A stretch of 64,000 bases of DNA, from contig OY782831.1 in NCBI GenBank assembly GCA_963678375.2, positions 496,001 through 560,000 on the forward strand, given 5' to 3'. The notes beneath the pieces were generated by a model. The model was not told where the DNA came from and searched no databases. It saw only the letters and a list, made by a program, of their open reading frames with translations. Shown piece after piece: positions 1 to 10,154 of this stretch. Within the stretch, counting starts at the first letter, position 1. Each line of letters starts with the position of its first letter. The position numbers and the translations under genes were made by a program. Source of the DNA: JAEKNW01 sp963678375. GTDB lineage: Bacteria; Cloacimonadota; Cloacimonadia; Cloacimonadales; JAFGVF01.

Positions 1-1817
1 TGTTTGTTTTCTTTTGCATAGAAAGTCATATGTAAGTTTTCATTGAAAGGGTTTGGATAAAGAGAAGAGAAACCAAAAGCTGGATTGACCTGGTTATCAT
101 TGTTATCAACAACAAGATTAAGCTGGTAGTTTGGAGTCATACTTGTTAACCCTAAATCATCTGTAGCTTCAATCCTATACGAAATATCGTTATTCCCATT
201 AGGATTATATTGAACATCCCAGTCAACACTATATATATCATCTTCAACATTGCTTAAGAAAACGGATGTTGAATCACCATTAACATTATAGAATAGCGAT
301 ACAGAAGCGAGATTATTCTCAGGATCTGTTACGCTACAAAGTATCTCCAAAGGTAGCTGATCATTTTGGATAGATGTTATTGCTTCAAAGTCTATTGCTG
401 GTGGTAAGTTTTCATTATTATCAGCTGTATAAAGGAACTTAAATGGTTGGGCAGAACCAATAAAAGGATAATCCTCTGAATTACCATGTTCATCAGCAGA
501 ATGAAGGTAGTATTCAATCATTTGACCTGTTTCAAATGGTCCAATTTCTGTAGACCAAAGATTATCTCCTTGATATTCTAGAGTAGCATATTCCCAGTTT
601 GTTGCTGAATCATCTTTGTAATATACAATAGTAGAATCAGAATAGATCTCTTCACCACTCAAAGCTAAGATGATTGCTTCTATGGATACTAATTCATCAT
701 CAACATTTCCAAATTTGGGATAATGTTGAATTGAAAGCATATTTCTATCAGGAATTTCATGAGTTCTACAATGAAGGGCATCTGTTGATTCCCAAGGATT
801 ATAAGTATTGTTTGTTACACCAAATATTCTATAACCAGGCATAGCATTTTCATAAGTTTCTATAGCTTCGTCATCCCAAGAAGAACCAGTTTGAGGCACA
901 AAAACCCTGTCATTAAGAATAAGTGAGTTAGTATATGGTTGATCGTTAGGAGTATAAACTCTGATTACTTCGTATGGATAACCCCAAGAAGAGTTTGTAG
1001 AGGCAAAATAGTTAGCTACTTCTTCAATTTCATCGTACTGAGGATGGGATTGTGGTACTTCTCTAATAAGAACTTTATCTACATCTAAGAATTTACCCCA
1101 GCAATCAATATGGTCAATATATGTATTGTTTGGATCTTGTATTACCATATAATTCGTAATACCCATATATTGCTCCATTGTAGTATTAACTAGAGTCTGA
1201 TTATTGCCATTTTCAGTATAGGCAATATGAGCTGAAGCTGCTATACCATAGCCATCAGTCATAAAATTACCACCAGTCTGTTCAATGTTCATTGCATAGT
1301 AAGGATAATTATAGTTTTGAGCAAAAGCTTGAGGGAAATCATTATCATTTGGTCTTGGACGATTATATTCAAAGTTCAAGACACTTAATTCATTATTACC
1401 ATTAACAATAAACCAAGATGTATAATCACGAGTCCAATAAGAATCACTATCAGCTGTTATATAGGATAGATTATCATTATTTACTCCAGCAGAATCAAAA
1501 GCACTTTGGGCTTGATTTTGATCCCATGTATCTTCAACAATACAAATCACCTCAATTTCTTGTGATAGAAGTGCTACAAAACTTGTAGGAATCCCTAAAG
1601 GATAACGAATTATGACTGCAGAAGCAGGTTCAAACTCTGCTACAGCTCTAACAGGAACTTCTGGTGGGTCGGTTGGTGTAATTCTTTGTTGAAAAAGTAG
1701 GTCTAGTTTAGCATTATCTGTCCAAACAAAATCATCAATCATGAGTTTGTCAGAAAAAGCTTGAGTACAGAATATTGTTATTAAGACTAATAACACATTT
1801 TTAGATAATTTCATCAT
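1..1817 (-). CDS. Peptidylarginine deiminase, Porphyromonas PPAD type (C-terminus outside window)
   Basis: Predicted exported enzyme converting peptidyl-arginine to citrulline and ammonia. About 605 residues are visible: signal peptide 1-22, guanidino-modifying catalytic domain about 45-360, an Ig-like domain about 365-455, a further beta-sandwich, and the start of a sorting domain (LYPNPFNENLHM) at about 585. Catalytic motifs are in order: WTRDY (Asp131), DHIDCWGK (His236, Asp238), LILNDRVFVP (Asn302) and TDALHCRTHEI (Cys350). The Porphyromonas enzyme, as I recall it, uses Asp130, His236, Asp238, Asn297 and Cys351. Its two substrate-clamping arginines, Arg152 and Arg154, correspond to Arg153 and Arg155 in YNRPRPND. 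Agmatine deiminase is unlikely because of the signal peptide, Ig domain and clamp. The start is ATG 1817, seven bases after AGAGGA; in-frame ATGs at 1823 and 1814 are alternatives. The 3' end lies beyond base 1. Confidence 0.9.
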   Translation of the reverse strand, partial: MMKLSKNVLLVLITIFCTQAFSDKLMIDDFVWTDNAKLDLLFQQRITPTDPPEVPVRAVAEFEPASAVIIRYPLGIPTSFVALLSQEIEVICIVEDTWDQNQAQSAFDSAGVNNDNLSYITADSDSYWTRDYTSWFIVNGNNELSVLNFEYNRPRPNDNDFPQAFAQNYNYPYYAMNIEQTGGNFMTDGYGIAASAHIAYTENGNNQTLVNTTMEQYMGITNYMVIQDPNNTYIDHIDCWGKFLDVDKVLIREVPQSHPQYDEIEEVANYFASTNSSWGYPYEVIRVYTPNDQPYTNSLILNDRVFVPQTGSSWDDEAIETYENAMPGYRIFGVTNNTYNPWESTDALHCRTHEIPDRNMLSIQHYPKFGNVDDELVSIEAIILALSGEEIYSDSTIVYYKDDSATNWEYATLEYQGDNLWSTEIGPFETGQMIEYYLHSADEHGNSEDYPFIGSAQPFKFLYTADNNENLPPAIDFEAITSIQNDQLPLEILCSVTDPENNLASVSLFYNVNGDSTSVFLSNVEDDIYSVDWDVQYNPNGNNDISYRIEATDDLGLTSMTPNYQLNLVVDNNDNQVNPAFGFSSLYPNPFNENLHMTFYAKENK

Positions 1818-1936
1818 TAGCATGTCCTCTATATATAAATCACTTCTAGAAATAGGACAAACACATCCTCTTAAGTCCTATTATCTATTACAGAACTAGT
1901 CTTAGAAGAAGAACAAAATGTCAAGAGTAAATTTCA

Positions 1937-4438
1937 TTATTTCATTAAAATCATTTTCTTGGTTGAAGAGTATTTACCAGTTCTAATCTTATACAGATAG
2001 ACACCCGAAGCAACACTATTATTGTTTTGGTCTGTTCCTTTCCAAACAATATTATAGTTTCCTGATGCTTTATACTCATTAGTTAAAGTCTTAACTTTCT
2101 GTCCTTTCAAATTATATATATCAAGGATAACATGGCTTGCATTAGGCAGAGTGAATGAGATAATTGTTTCTGGGTTAAAAGGATTTGGATAGTTTTGTAG
2201 CATCAAATTTGAAGGTATGATATCTATTTCTGAGTTATTGGTAGCATCTGATCCAGAAAAGAGAGTAAAATCATCAATAAGTAAAACAGCATTGCTAGAA
2301 GTAATATTTTGAATAGCATATCTAAGGGGATATCCACTGAATGGACTTGATATAAAATCATATCTTGTCCAAACTGGGGGTACTTCTAAGTAATCTATAT
2401 TGGGATGATAGGAATATATCAAATCTTCTATATCACTACCGCCAAGTGAGTAGTTAATTCTAATTTTAGCTAAGGTAGAATCTGGGCTATATGATTTAGC
2501 AAAAAAGGATATTAATGACATACCACTAGATACCATCCTTGGAGAGACTAACCAGTCATTATTAGGAGAATCTTCATTCGGGAATGAGGCTAACATCTTT
2601 TCTCCAGTCAAAGCTGTTATATCTGTAGCAAGAGGAAATGTCTGACTGGGATTAAAGACCATATAAGACATTGGTAGATTTTGATTTTCAAAAGTAACAT
2701 TTTCCAGTCCAAGAGTTGCACTCTCATCTAGATCATATTGAATCCAGTTCTCTACCTGCAGAGAAAAATCAGGGTTATCTTCAAAGCTATCACTCAATAT
2801 TGGTTCACTAGTTGGATAAAATAGCCTTGTAATGGTATTTGATGGTATTGAACAACCATCAGGGTCAGAATAGATAGCTACTAACTGATAAGAATATTCA
2901 TTTGTATAATTTACATCATAATCTAGATAAGATGTAGTGGAAGCTGGGAAGTAATCATAGCTATATAATCTGTCATTGCGATAAAGATAATAACCAACAC
3001 AGTTAAAATCATTATCTGGTTCTTCCCAAGATAGTTCAATATGATCATGTTGGCAAGATACTTGAAAATTTACAGGAGGTGTGTATTGGGAATTTCTTTT
3101 GTAATAACAGTTTAATTCATATAAACCCATATAGTTACCCTTACTATGGTCAATATAAAGATAATAATCACCAGTGCTGGGTATAACAACTTCAACTTCA
3201 GACCTATCATCTGAGCTGTTTGCAATGCTAAATCCATCACTATCTTTTACACTCACATAAGGTTGCAAATCGTAAATACTGACATTAGTTGCACTTACAT
3301 AAAGAGTATCATTAACGTATAAATTTTCTAAAAGATAATAATCAACATCACCAGAAGGCATTAATAAAAAGACTTGATTTTCGACCGGTAAAGAAATATA
3401 CATTGCATCATAAAGACTTTCATTAAGTTCGTCATCATAAGCTATACCAGCAATTGAAAATTCAGCAGTTTGATTGTTGAGATCATTTCCAACTAATAAA
3501 CTAGCACTTTTAGGTCCTACTGAAGATGGATCGAAAGAGAGTTCAAGTTCAATAGAATCATTATAATTTAGGGTTATTGGATAGTTAGTTGTATCATTAA
3601 TTATCTCAAAGTCTTGATAATCAGAGCCTATGATATCAGGCTGTTGATTTATAACAAATGGGACTATACCTTTGGAGTATAAAGTAATTGTTTTAGTTAC
3701 TGTTCCAAGGTCTATATGAACATCATGAAAGTTACAGTTTGTAGGAGTTGCTACTATTAGACTTGCGATTTGAGGATATTCAAAATTTAGTTTAATATTT
3801 GGATAACCATCTACTAATTCTGAGTATAAAATTGGTGATGATAGATCAACTGAATGGATTTCATCATTATATACAATAGTTCTTGTATAAGTTGAAGTAG
3901 ATGCAGAGAACTTGCCATAATAATCATAGTCTGATGGAAGACCATTCTTATGGACAGCTATTACTAAATTCTGGCTGTTATCGTAATCGAAAGGGATATC
4001 CAAAGTGATATCGAACCAACCATAGTCATTAGTGGCAGGAATAAATCCTTCAAAAACTTGTGTCAGTTCTGCAAGCTCTAACCACTGAGTATCATTTATA
4101 AATTCATTAGCTTCCGTATGCCCCATATAGATAGTAAGGTTAGCAGCTTTAAAAGTATAAGAATCTTGCTTAAACCAAGAAATACTTTGTATAAGCTGAT
4201 TTTCAACACCAATTTCTTCAGAATAATAGATTGTTTGTGAATAGCTATAAGGAACTCTATCAATAGGTATGTTCATATGGGTGGTTCCATAGCCTATTAC
4301 TACACTATTTCTGCAATTATTAGGATTTTCAATTTCGTTAGTTTCAACATCTATTTCTGTAGTGTTTAGCAGTGAAATTGGTGTTAAAACCATCAACAAT
4401 ACAAGACGAGTAAGTATCGATATAATAGTCTTGTTCAT
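1937..4438 (-). CDS. Secreted multidomain adhesin-like protein with Por-type sorting domain
   Basis: An 833-residue exported protein of unknown specific function. A hydrophobic signal peptide covers about residues 1-25. A beta-sandwich of the ASH/HYDIN kind follows (about 225-330), then a region like bacterial pre-peptidase C-terminal domains (340-450), a fibronectin type III domain (about 455-540, with LSWEEPDNDFNCVGYYLYR), a cleaved-adhesin/MAM-like jelly roll (550-735, with NDWLVSPRM) and the sorting domain (LQNYPNPFNPET to MILMK). No catalytic motif was found, so binding or adhesion is the likeliest role. The PPAD-like gene starts 119 bases downstream on the same strand and may be cotranscribed; no T-tract terminator lies between them. 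Confidence 0.8.
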   Translation of the reverse strand: MNKTIISILTRLVLLMVLTPISLLNTTEIDVETNEIENPNNCRNSVVIGYGTTHMNIPIDRVPYSYSQTIYYSEEIGVENQLIQSISWFKQDSYTFKAANLTIYMGHTEANEFINDTQWLELAELTQVFEGFIPATNDYGWFDITLDIPFDYDNSQNLVIAVHKNGLPSDYDYYGKFSASTSTYTRTIVYNDEIHSVDLSSPILYSELVDGYPNIKLNFEYPQIASLIVATPTNCNFHDVHIDLGTVTKTITLYSKGIVPFVINQQPDIIGSDYQDFEIINDTTNYPITLNYNDSIELELSFDPSSVGPKSASLLVGNDLNNQTAEFSIAGIAYDDELNESLYDAMYISLPVENQVFLLMPSGDVDYYLLENLYVNDTLYVSATNVSIYDLQPYVSVKDSDGFSIANSSDDRSEVEVVIPSTGDYYLYIDHSKGNYMGLYELNCYYKRNSQYTPPVNFQVSCQHDHIELSWEEPDNDFNCVGYYLYRNDRLYSYDYFPASTTSYLDYDVNYTNEYSYQLVAIYSDPDGCSIPSNTITRLFYPTSEPILSDSFEDNPDFSLQVENWIQYDLDESATLGLENVTFENQNLPMSYMVFNPSQTFPLATDITALTGEKMLASFPNEDSPNNDWLVSPRMVSSGMSLISFFAKSYSPDSTLAKIRINYSLGGSDIEDLIYSYHPNIDYLEVPPVWTRYDFISSPFSGYPLRYAIQNITSSNAVLLIDDFTLFSGSDATNNSEIDIIPSNLMLQNYPNPFNPETIISFTLPNASHVILDIYNLKGQKVKTLTNEYKASGNYNIVWKGTDQNNNSVASGVYLYKIRTGKYSSTKKMILMK

Positions 4439-4601
4439 TTTTCCCTCTTCATAACCTATAAAAAAGTGATAAATCGTGTAAAGTAAAATAATTTTAATTA
4501 CAACTATCTTACTAAATTTATATAAATAATATACTATCTAAAAATAAAATAGTGATTTACTGATTAATGTCAAGTTATTTATGTTACTTTATAAAAATTA
4601 T

Positions 4602-4632
4602 CAAAAAAAATAGCCCTGCACATGCAGGGCTA
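4602..4632 (-). terminator. Intrinsic terminator after subtilase gene
   Basis: A perfect 9-bp stem (4612-4620 with 4623-4631) is followed on the minus strand by eight T residues. It lies 50 bases beyond the stop of the subtilase gene and separates it from the downstream adhesin-like gene. Confidence 0.85.
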
Positions 4633-4682
4633 AATTGTTTGTAAATGTAAGCTTTTCAAAGCTTATTTTCACTAAATCTATA

Positions 4683-7600
4683 CTATTTCATTAATATCAT
4701 CTTCTTAGTAGAAGAATATTTACCATTTCTCATTTTGTAGAAGTAAACACCTGAAGATACATTGCTATTGTTTTCATCTTTACCATTCCAAACAATGTCA
4801 TGTCTTCCTGATGTTTTATTTTCATTAACTAATGTCTTAACCTTTTGACCTTTTAGGTTATAGATATCCAAGCTTACATGTCCAGGATTTTGAATAGTAA
4901 ATGAGATTGTAGTTTCAGGGTTAAAAGGATTAGGATAGTTACCTAAGAGAGTATTATTAACCACTGCAACATCTAAATCATCATTATCTGTAGAAGCGAC
5001 AAACATATCACCAGTTCTACCAGGATTTCCTCTGTGCATAATCCAAGCAGAGAAAGCAGGTCTCTTCAAATCAATAAGATTCATTGAAGCAATATTTGAA
5101 ACTGCTAAGTTAATGTTGCCATTACCGTCAACATCACCAAGAGCAGGAGCAAATTTTAAGTTATCATTAAAGGCAACTGGGAAATTACCAGCTTGACTAC
5201 CATCTGCTTTGATAGCATGAAGATTACCGTTAACATCACCAATAACAGCACACATTCCATCTCCGTCTAAGTTTGCAAGAAGCATATTACCTTCAATGGA
5301 AGCTTCAAGATAAACTGGGAAGTTATAGATTGGGTCACCGTTTGTATTGATAACATAGAAGAAACCGTCAAAGGTTGTGAAAAGAATTTCTTTATTTCCA
5401 TCGCCAGTAAAATCATATACTAAAACATCTTGTTTTACTATCTTATTGAAAGTATGTGAGAATTCTACAGAACCATCATGATTTATAGCTTTAATGATAC
5501 CTTGTGAAGAAACTGTAGCAATAATTTCAGGATGACCATCATTATCAACATCAGCAATCACAGGAGCTGCTTCAGTGTTAGTTCCAATTGAGTAAGGGAA
5601 ACCAGCAATATTTTCTTGAGTTGCATAATCGATAGCTAAGAAGTTTCCTGCAATAGTTTGCAAGATAATTTCTTTGTTACCATTTTGATTAAGATCAGCT
5701 AGAGCAGCATTAAAGACAAAGTTACCTGGGAATTCAACAGGATAACCGTCATGTTCACTACCATCAGCATTGAAGATATGAAGGGTACCATTCATAGTAC
5801 AAACTATAGCTTCTTCAATACCATCATTATTAACATCAGCAATCATAGGTACTGCACGAGTAATTTGGTTATCAAGTGAGATTGGTCCATATAGAATAGA
5901 ACCATCATTATTAAAAGCGTAGGCTTCTTTATTATTATTAACTACAAAGAGGTTAAGATTACCATCATTGTTTAAGTCACCTGCAGCGACAGGGAGAGCT
6001 ATGGTAGCTCCTGTTTCACCAGGGAAACCTGCAAGTTGTTGCATATTGCTATCAAGAACATTAACATTGCCTTCTAAATCACCGAAAACTACTTCACCAT
6101 TTCCATCACCATTGATATCTACAATCATAGGAGTAGATTGAGCTTGTCCGGTTAATGGGAAAGGCCAGTTTGGATAACCTAAAGAAAGAGAAACATTGAA
6201 AGGTATCTCTTTATTATAAGGTATTTCTTGATCTTGGTTTGCTTGAACAAAGAGAGTGAATTCAATCGGTGCTGTTGTAACATCAGAAGCTGTAGAGAAT
6301 TTGAATGGAGCTTCATCATTCCAAATAAAGTTTCCAGCAACAATATTACCAATAACCGCAGTTGAATCTTCGATTACAACACCAGGATGATCACATCTAA
6401 GTGTAATAGTAGTATTTTCAGAAGTTGCCCATGAGATACCTGTTGATAAGTTTTGGAAGTTAGTAAGTCTAACTTTTAAATTAACAGTTTCACCAGGATT
6501 AGCAACACCATCATTATCACCACTAAATTCAGTTATTTCTTTATCCACAACAGTTATTTTTGGAACTAAATCATATAAAGCAGCTGTGTAAGCATTAATT
6601 CTACCTGCACCTAATAAACCTTCATAACCAGGATTTAAATCATCTATATAGTCAGCAGTTGATTCTAATCTTTGTCTAAGAGTAGTAGGAGTTAATTCAG
6701 GGTGAATTGCTTTTACTAGGGCAGCTATACCTGAAACTATAGGAGATGCCATTGAAGTACCTTGAGCACTTGCCCAAGCATTATTTTCGATTACTGTTGC
6801 AAAAATACCAACACCGGGAGCTGAGATATCGATTGGTTCACCATAGTCTGAGAAATCAGCTTTAGCATCATTTTGGCTAGTAGCAGCAACGTTAAAAGCA
6901 TTAGGACAGTCAGCTGGAGCGTCAATATATCCAGCACCGTGTAACTGATTTGCATTACCAGCAGCAGCAACTACGAAAGAACCATAGTTTGTTGCGTAAT
7001 TAATGTATGTATTTGCATAATTTAAGTTATAAGCTTGGCCACCCCAAGATGCATTAATAATATCAGCACCTAAGTCAGCAGCATAAGTAATTTGTTGGTA
7101 ACCATTAGAAATACCTTCTGAGTTAGAAGTATTTGAAGCACCTTTACAGTTGAGGAGTTTTGCATTGAAAGCAGGACCAACAGTACCGATACCATTATCA
7201 CCTTCAGCAGAAGCACAACCAGCAACATGAGTACCATGATAATTATGTTCCCAGTTTTGCATTGGGTTATTATCATTAGAAAAGAAGTCCCAACCCATTA
7301 AATCATCAGTTTTACCGTTATAATCATTATCAGCACCATCACCAGTGAAAGTACCGTTATCCCAGTTGATATTTGCACCAGCAGATTCGTCTGGGTTAAT
7401 CCAGATGTTTTCTTTCAAATCTGGGTGGTTCCATTTGATACCAGAGTCAGTGATTGCAATTAGCATTTCTGAGGAATCTCTAACAAAGTCCCAAACTTCA
7501 TCAGTTTCAGTTTTCATGATGTACCATAATTGGTTAAACATAGTATCGTTAGGAACATATTTGGTATAATTAATAGTAACATAATCAGCCCATAAAACAT

Positions 7601-7961
7601 TTTCATTTTTTCTGATAGTATTTAGAGCTTGTTCAATTCTGTTGTTGTCTTTGATAGTAATTTTATAAAGACATTGGATATAAGTTCCATTATCATTAAA
7701 TTCTTTATGTTTGATATCAGGGTTATCTTGTTTTATTTCTATTACTTCATAATCTTTAGCAAAATCATTAAAAGAAGGCATATGAGTTTGAACTATTCCA
7801 TTCTCATAATTAACTTCGATTGTGCCATCCATGTTTCCAATTGATTCCATCTTGAAACTTACCATGATATTATTATCTTCGAAGACATCCTCTATAAACT
7901 TGTCTGCAGATAATGTTAAAAATGCGGTAAGAATCGTAATTAAAATAATCACTTTCTTCAT
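4683..7961 (-). CDS. Secreted subtilisin-like serine protease (S8) with FG-GAP/VCBS repeats and sorting domain
   Basis: A 1092-residue exported S8 protease. Signal peptide 1-19 is followed by a propeptide-like segment (about 25-135) and a catalytic domain with Asp172 (AITDSGI), His242 (HGTHVAG), oxyanion Asn336 (AAAGNAN) and Ser403 (GTSMASP). The full triad is present, so it is probably active. A beta-sandwich (about 465-590) precedes repeated calcium-binding DxNxDG segments (about 600-950) typical of FG-GAP/VCBS beta-propellers, and the protein ends in a Por-type sorting domain (LLGNYPNPFNPET to MILMK). Expected location: cell surface or secreted. Substrate preference cannot be read from the sequence. 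It is the nearest protease to the PPAD-like gene. Confidence 0.92.
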   Translation of the reverse strand: MKKVIILITILTAFLTLSADKFIEDVFEDNNIMVSFKMESIGNMDGTIEVNYENGIVQTHMPSFNDFAKDYEVIEIKQDNPDIKHKEFNDNGTYIQCLYKITIKDNNRIEQALNTIRKNENVLWADYVTINYTKYVPNDTMFNQLWYIMKTETDEVWDFVRDSSEMLIAITDSGIKWNHPDLKENIWINPDESAGANINWDNGTFTGDGADNDYNGKTDDLMGWDFFSNDNNPMQNWEHNYHGTHVAGCASAEGDNGIGTVGPAFNAKLLNCKGASNTSNSEGISNGYQQITYAADLGADIINASWGGQAYNLNYANTYINYATNYGSFVVAAAGNANQLHGAGYIDAPADCPNAFNVAATSQNDAKADFSDYGEPIDISAPGVGIFATVIENNAWASAQGTSMASPIVSGIAALVKAIHPELTPTTLRQRLESTADYIDDLNPGYEGLLGAGRINAYTAALYDLVPKITVVDKEITEFSGDNDGVANPGETVNLKVRLTNFQNLSTGISWATSENTTITLRCDHPGVVIEDSTAVIGNIVAGNFIWNDEAPFKFSTASDVTTAPIEFTLFVQANQDQEIPYNKEIPFNVSLSLGYPNWPFPLTGQAQSTPMIVDINGDGNGEVVFGDLEGNVNVLDSNMQQLAGFPGETGATIALPVAAGDLNNDGNLNLFVVNNNKEAYAFNNDGSILYGPISLDNQITRAVPMIADVNNDGIEEAIVCTMNGTLHIFNADGSEHDGYPVEFPGNFVFNAALADLNQNGNKEIILQTIAGNFLAIDYATQENIAGFPYSIGTNTEAAPVIADVDNDGHPEIIATVSSQGIIKAINHDGSVEFSHTFNKIVKQDVLVYDFTGDGNKEILFTTFDGFFYVINTNGDPIYNFPVYLEASIEGNMLLANLDGDGMCAVIGDVNGNLHAIKADGSQAGNFPVAFNDNLKFAPALGDVDGNGNINLAVSNIASMNLIDLKRPAFSAWIMHRGNPGRTGDMFVASTDNDDLDVAVVNNTLLGNYPNPFNPETTISFTIQNPGHVSLDIYNLKGQKVKTLVNENKTSGRHDIVWNGKDENNSNVSSGVYFYKMRNGKYSSTKKMILMK

Positions 7962-8284
7962 ATTTTCTCCTCTATATAAATTATAATCACTTTCAAAAGT
8001 CTTTTTTTCTATACAAAAAAATTAGCTATCTGGTGTCAAGTATAAAACTTATTTATCCTCATATATAAAATAACTAGCTTGAGTAAGAGAGTGTTATAAA
8101 AATTAATGAAGTGATAATTAAAGCTGATTAATTACATAAAAAAGAGATTCAAATACATCATTGAGAGTTAATTATAAAATTGGATTGCAAAGAAGTGGAA
8201 GCTTTTATAAACTTTTGCTATTTATAACTTTCTATAAAGAAAAGAGGGAGTAATGACCTCCCTCTTATAAATTTAAACTATCAT
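7962..8284. other. Intergenic region upstream of subtilase
   Basis: A 323-base AT-rich spacer between two minus-strand genes. It holds the terminator of the LbtU-like porin gene (8232-8268) and, on the minus strand near 8038, a TTGACA element that could be the -35 of the subtilase promoter, though no good -10 lies 17 bases away. I see no coding potential or RNA gene. Confidence 0.5.
8232..8268 (-). terminator. Intrinsic terminator after LbtU-like porin
   Basis: A 9-bp perfect stem (8242-8250 with 8258-8266), loop of 7, is followed on the minus strand by TTTCTTT. It lies just after the stop of the porin gene. Confidence 0.75.
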
Positions 8285-9253
8285 TTAGAATTCGTAAGAT
8301 AATTTTAGACTTGTAGTATTTCTAGTTTTATCTTGATAATCTGTAGCGATGATGTGCTCTAGAGCAAGATTAGCTGTAGAGAAACTATTTTCCATAAATC
8401 TATAATTAAGAATACCTCCGAAGCTAGTTTCATCTAAGAGGTCTTCTGCATTTTGACTCATTCCATACTGACCTGAAATTGATAGGTCATCAATAACTTG
8501 ATATCCCGCTTCCAAATGTAATACAGTTGGTTTTTCGTCTTGATATTCATCTAAAGTCATAATATATTCTCCAAAAAGATTAAACTCTTTCCAAGCAAAA
8601 GTAGAAGCTATAGTCATTGCACTTAATTCTTCATCTTGTGCTATTTCTGAGAAAATAGATGAGTTCATCAAGTTTGAGATATAAGAAGTACTAAGCATAA
8701 AACTGCTATCAGAATAATCATGAGCAAAAGCAAGATTTAAAACAAAAGCATCAATATTAGTATCTTCTTCCTGACTATCTTCATCTTCTTTATAGAAAGA
8801 AGTAGAGAGGATTGTATGATACCAAGTAAATTCAGCTTTTAAAGCAACTTCTTGCATTTCACTAAAGGTATAAGTCATAGGATCTGTAATAAAGCTTGTA
8901 TTATCACCACTAGCTGAAGTAGGAAGATAAAATTTACCAAGGGTAATATTCAAAGGATACTCTTCCATGATTCTTACTGTAGCATAAGCTTCATCCACTT
9001 CCATATAATCCATTGAATCATCATAAATAGTAGCAATAGTTGCTGAGAAAAAATCAGCAGGTTCTATACTTACTGATAGATCAAAGTTATTAAGATAAAG
9101 GTTTCCATCTGAAGTGTCATCATCTGAAGAATACTGGTAAGAGCCACCAATTAATCCATTGATTTCCATGTAACTTACAAGGGCTGGTGCTGCAAAGCTA
9201 CTAGCAGTCAACACTACAAACAACAAGGTAAATAAAATTGATTTAATTTTCAT
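8285..9253 (-). CDS. LbtU-like outer-membrane porin
   Basis: A 322-residue outer-membrane beta-barrel with a signal peptide (cleavage near SSFAA at 19-22), alternating aromatic strands throughout and a C-terminal Phe typical of barrels. The run YMEINGLIGGSYQY, the LNNFDLSVSIEP stretch and the LGKFYLPTSASGDNTSFITD region resemble the LbtU family, named for a Legionella siderophore receptor. Many members have no tested substrate, so siderophore uptake is only a family-level guess. It is monocistronic, with its own terminator, and divergent from yggS. Confidence 0.7.
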   Translation of the reverse strand: MKIKSILFTLLFVVLTASSFAAPALVSYMEINGLIGGSYQYSSDDDTSDGNLYLNNFDLSVSIEPADFFSATIATIYDDSMDYMEVDEAYATVRIMEEYPLNITLGKFYLPTSASGDNTSFITDPMTYTFSEMQEVALKAEFTWYHTILSTSFYKEDEDSQEEDTNIDAFVLNLAFAHDYSDSSFMLSTSYISNLMNSSIFSEIAQDEELSAMTIASTFAWKEFNLFGEYIMTLDEYQDEKPTVLHLEAGYQVIDDLSISGQYGMSQNAEDLLDETSFGGILNYRFMENSFSTANLALEHIIATDYQDKTRNTTSLKLSYEF

Positions 9254-9443
9254 ATTAAATCCTCCACATTAATTTTATAATCTTGATATTATAACATAAA
9301 TGTTAGTATAGGCAAACTTTTTTTGATTTAATTTCAATATTAATTACTACAAAGAATAAAATGATTGGATTAAATAATTTTATTGACATAACTAAGGGGT
9401 AATTAACCTTAACATAATATTAGTTTGTAGGAGATTTCTAGAA

Positions 9444-10154
9444 ATGAGTATAAAAGATAATTATAATTTTATAGTAAAAAAGATAGAAGATGTTTGCGAA
9501 GCTAAAGGTATCAGACCTGAGACTATTAAGTTAGTTGTTGTTACAAAGACACATCCTGTTGAGGTCATTAATGAAGCTTTAGAAGCAGGAGCAAAATATA
9601 TAGGTGAAAATAAAATACAAGAATCTCAGGATAAACTTCCAGAATTAGCAGGAAAGTATGAGGAGTTTCACTTTATAGGCCATCTTCAAAGCAACAAGAT
9701 TAAGCATTTAATGCCCTTAAAACCAAGTCTTATTCATTCAATTGATAAGTTTTCAACCGCTGAGAAGTTATCTAAATACTGTCTTAAGAATGACCTAGTT
9801 CAAGATATTCTTATTCAAGTGAATACAACTGAAGAAGATAGCAAATCTGGCACAGGAGAAGACCAAGTAGTGGACTTAATCAAGAAGGTTGGACAACTAG
9901 CAAATTTGAAGATTAAGGGATTAATGACAATAGGTCTTTTTGCTGAGGATGCAGAAGTTACCAGACCTTACTTTAGAAATTTAAAGAGGATATTTGATTA
10001 TGTTAAGTCCTTGCAAATAGACAATGTTGAAATGCGATATCTATCTATGGGAATGACTCACGATTTTGAAATTGCCATAGAGGAAGGTGCTAATATTGTA
10101 AGAATTGGATCTGCCATTTTTGGTGCTAGGGATTATAGTAAAAAGGAGAAATAA
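9444..10154 (+). CDS. yggS: YggS/PLPBP family pyridoxal-phosphate homeostasis protein
   Basis: A 236-residue cytosolic PLP-binding TIM-barrel protein that buffers pyridoxal phosphate; the family has no known catalytic activity. The Schiff-base lysine is Lys35 in VVVTKTHP. Other hallmarks are GAKYIGENKIQE, HFIGHLQSNK, the LSMGMTHDFEIAIEEG phosphate-binding region and IVRIGSAIFGAR. The start is ATG 9444 with AGGAG about ten bases upstream. Its stop overlaps the next start (TAATG), so it heads a four-gene plus-strand operon ending at 13699. Confidence 0.95.
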   Translation: MSIKDNYNFIVKKIEDVCEAKGIRPETIKLVVVTKTHPVEVINEALEAGAKYIGENKIQESQDKLPELAGKYEEFHFIGHLQSNKIKHLMPLKPSLIHSIDKFSTAEKLSKYCLKNDLVQDILIQVNTTEEDSKSGTGEDQVVDLIKKVGQLANLKIKGLMTIGLFAEDAEVTRPYFRNLKRIFDYVKSLQIDNVEMRYLSMGMTHDFEIAIEEGANIVRIGSAIFGARDYSKKEK

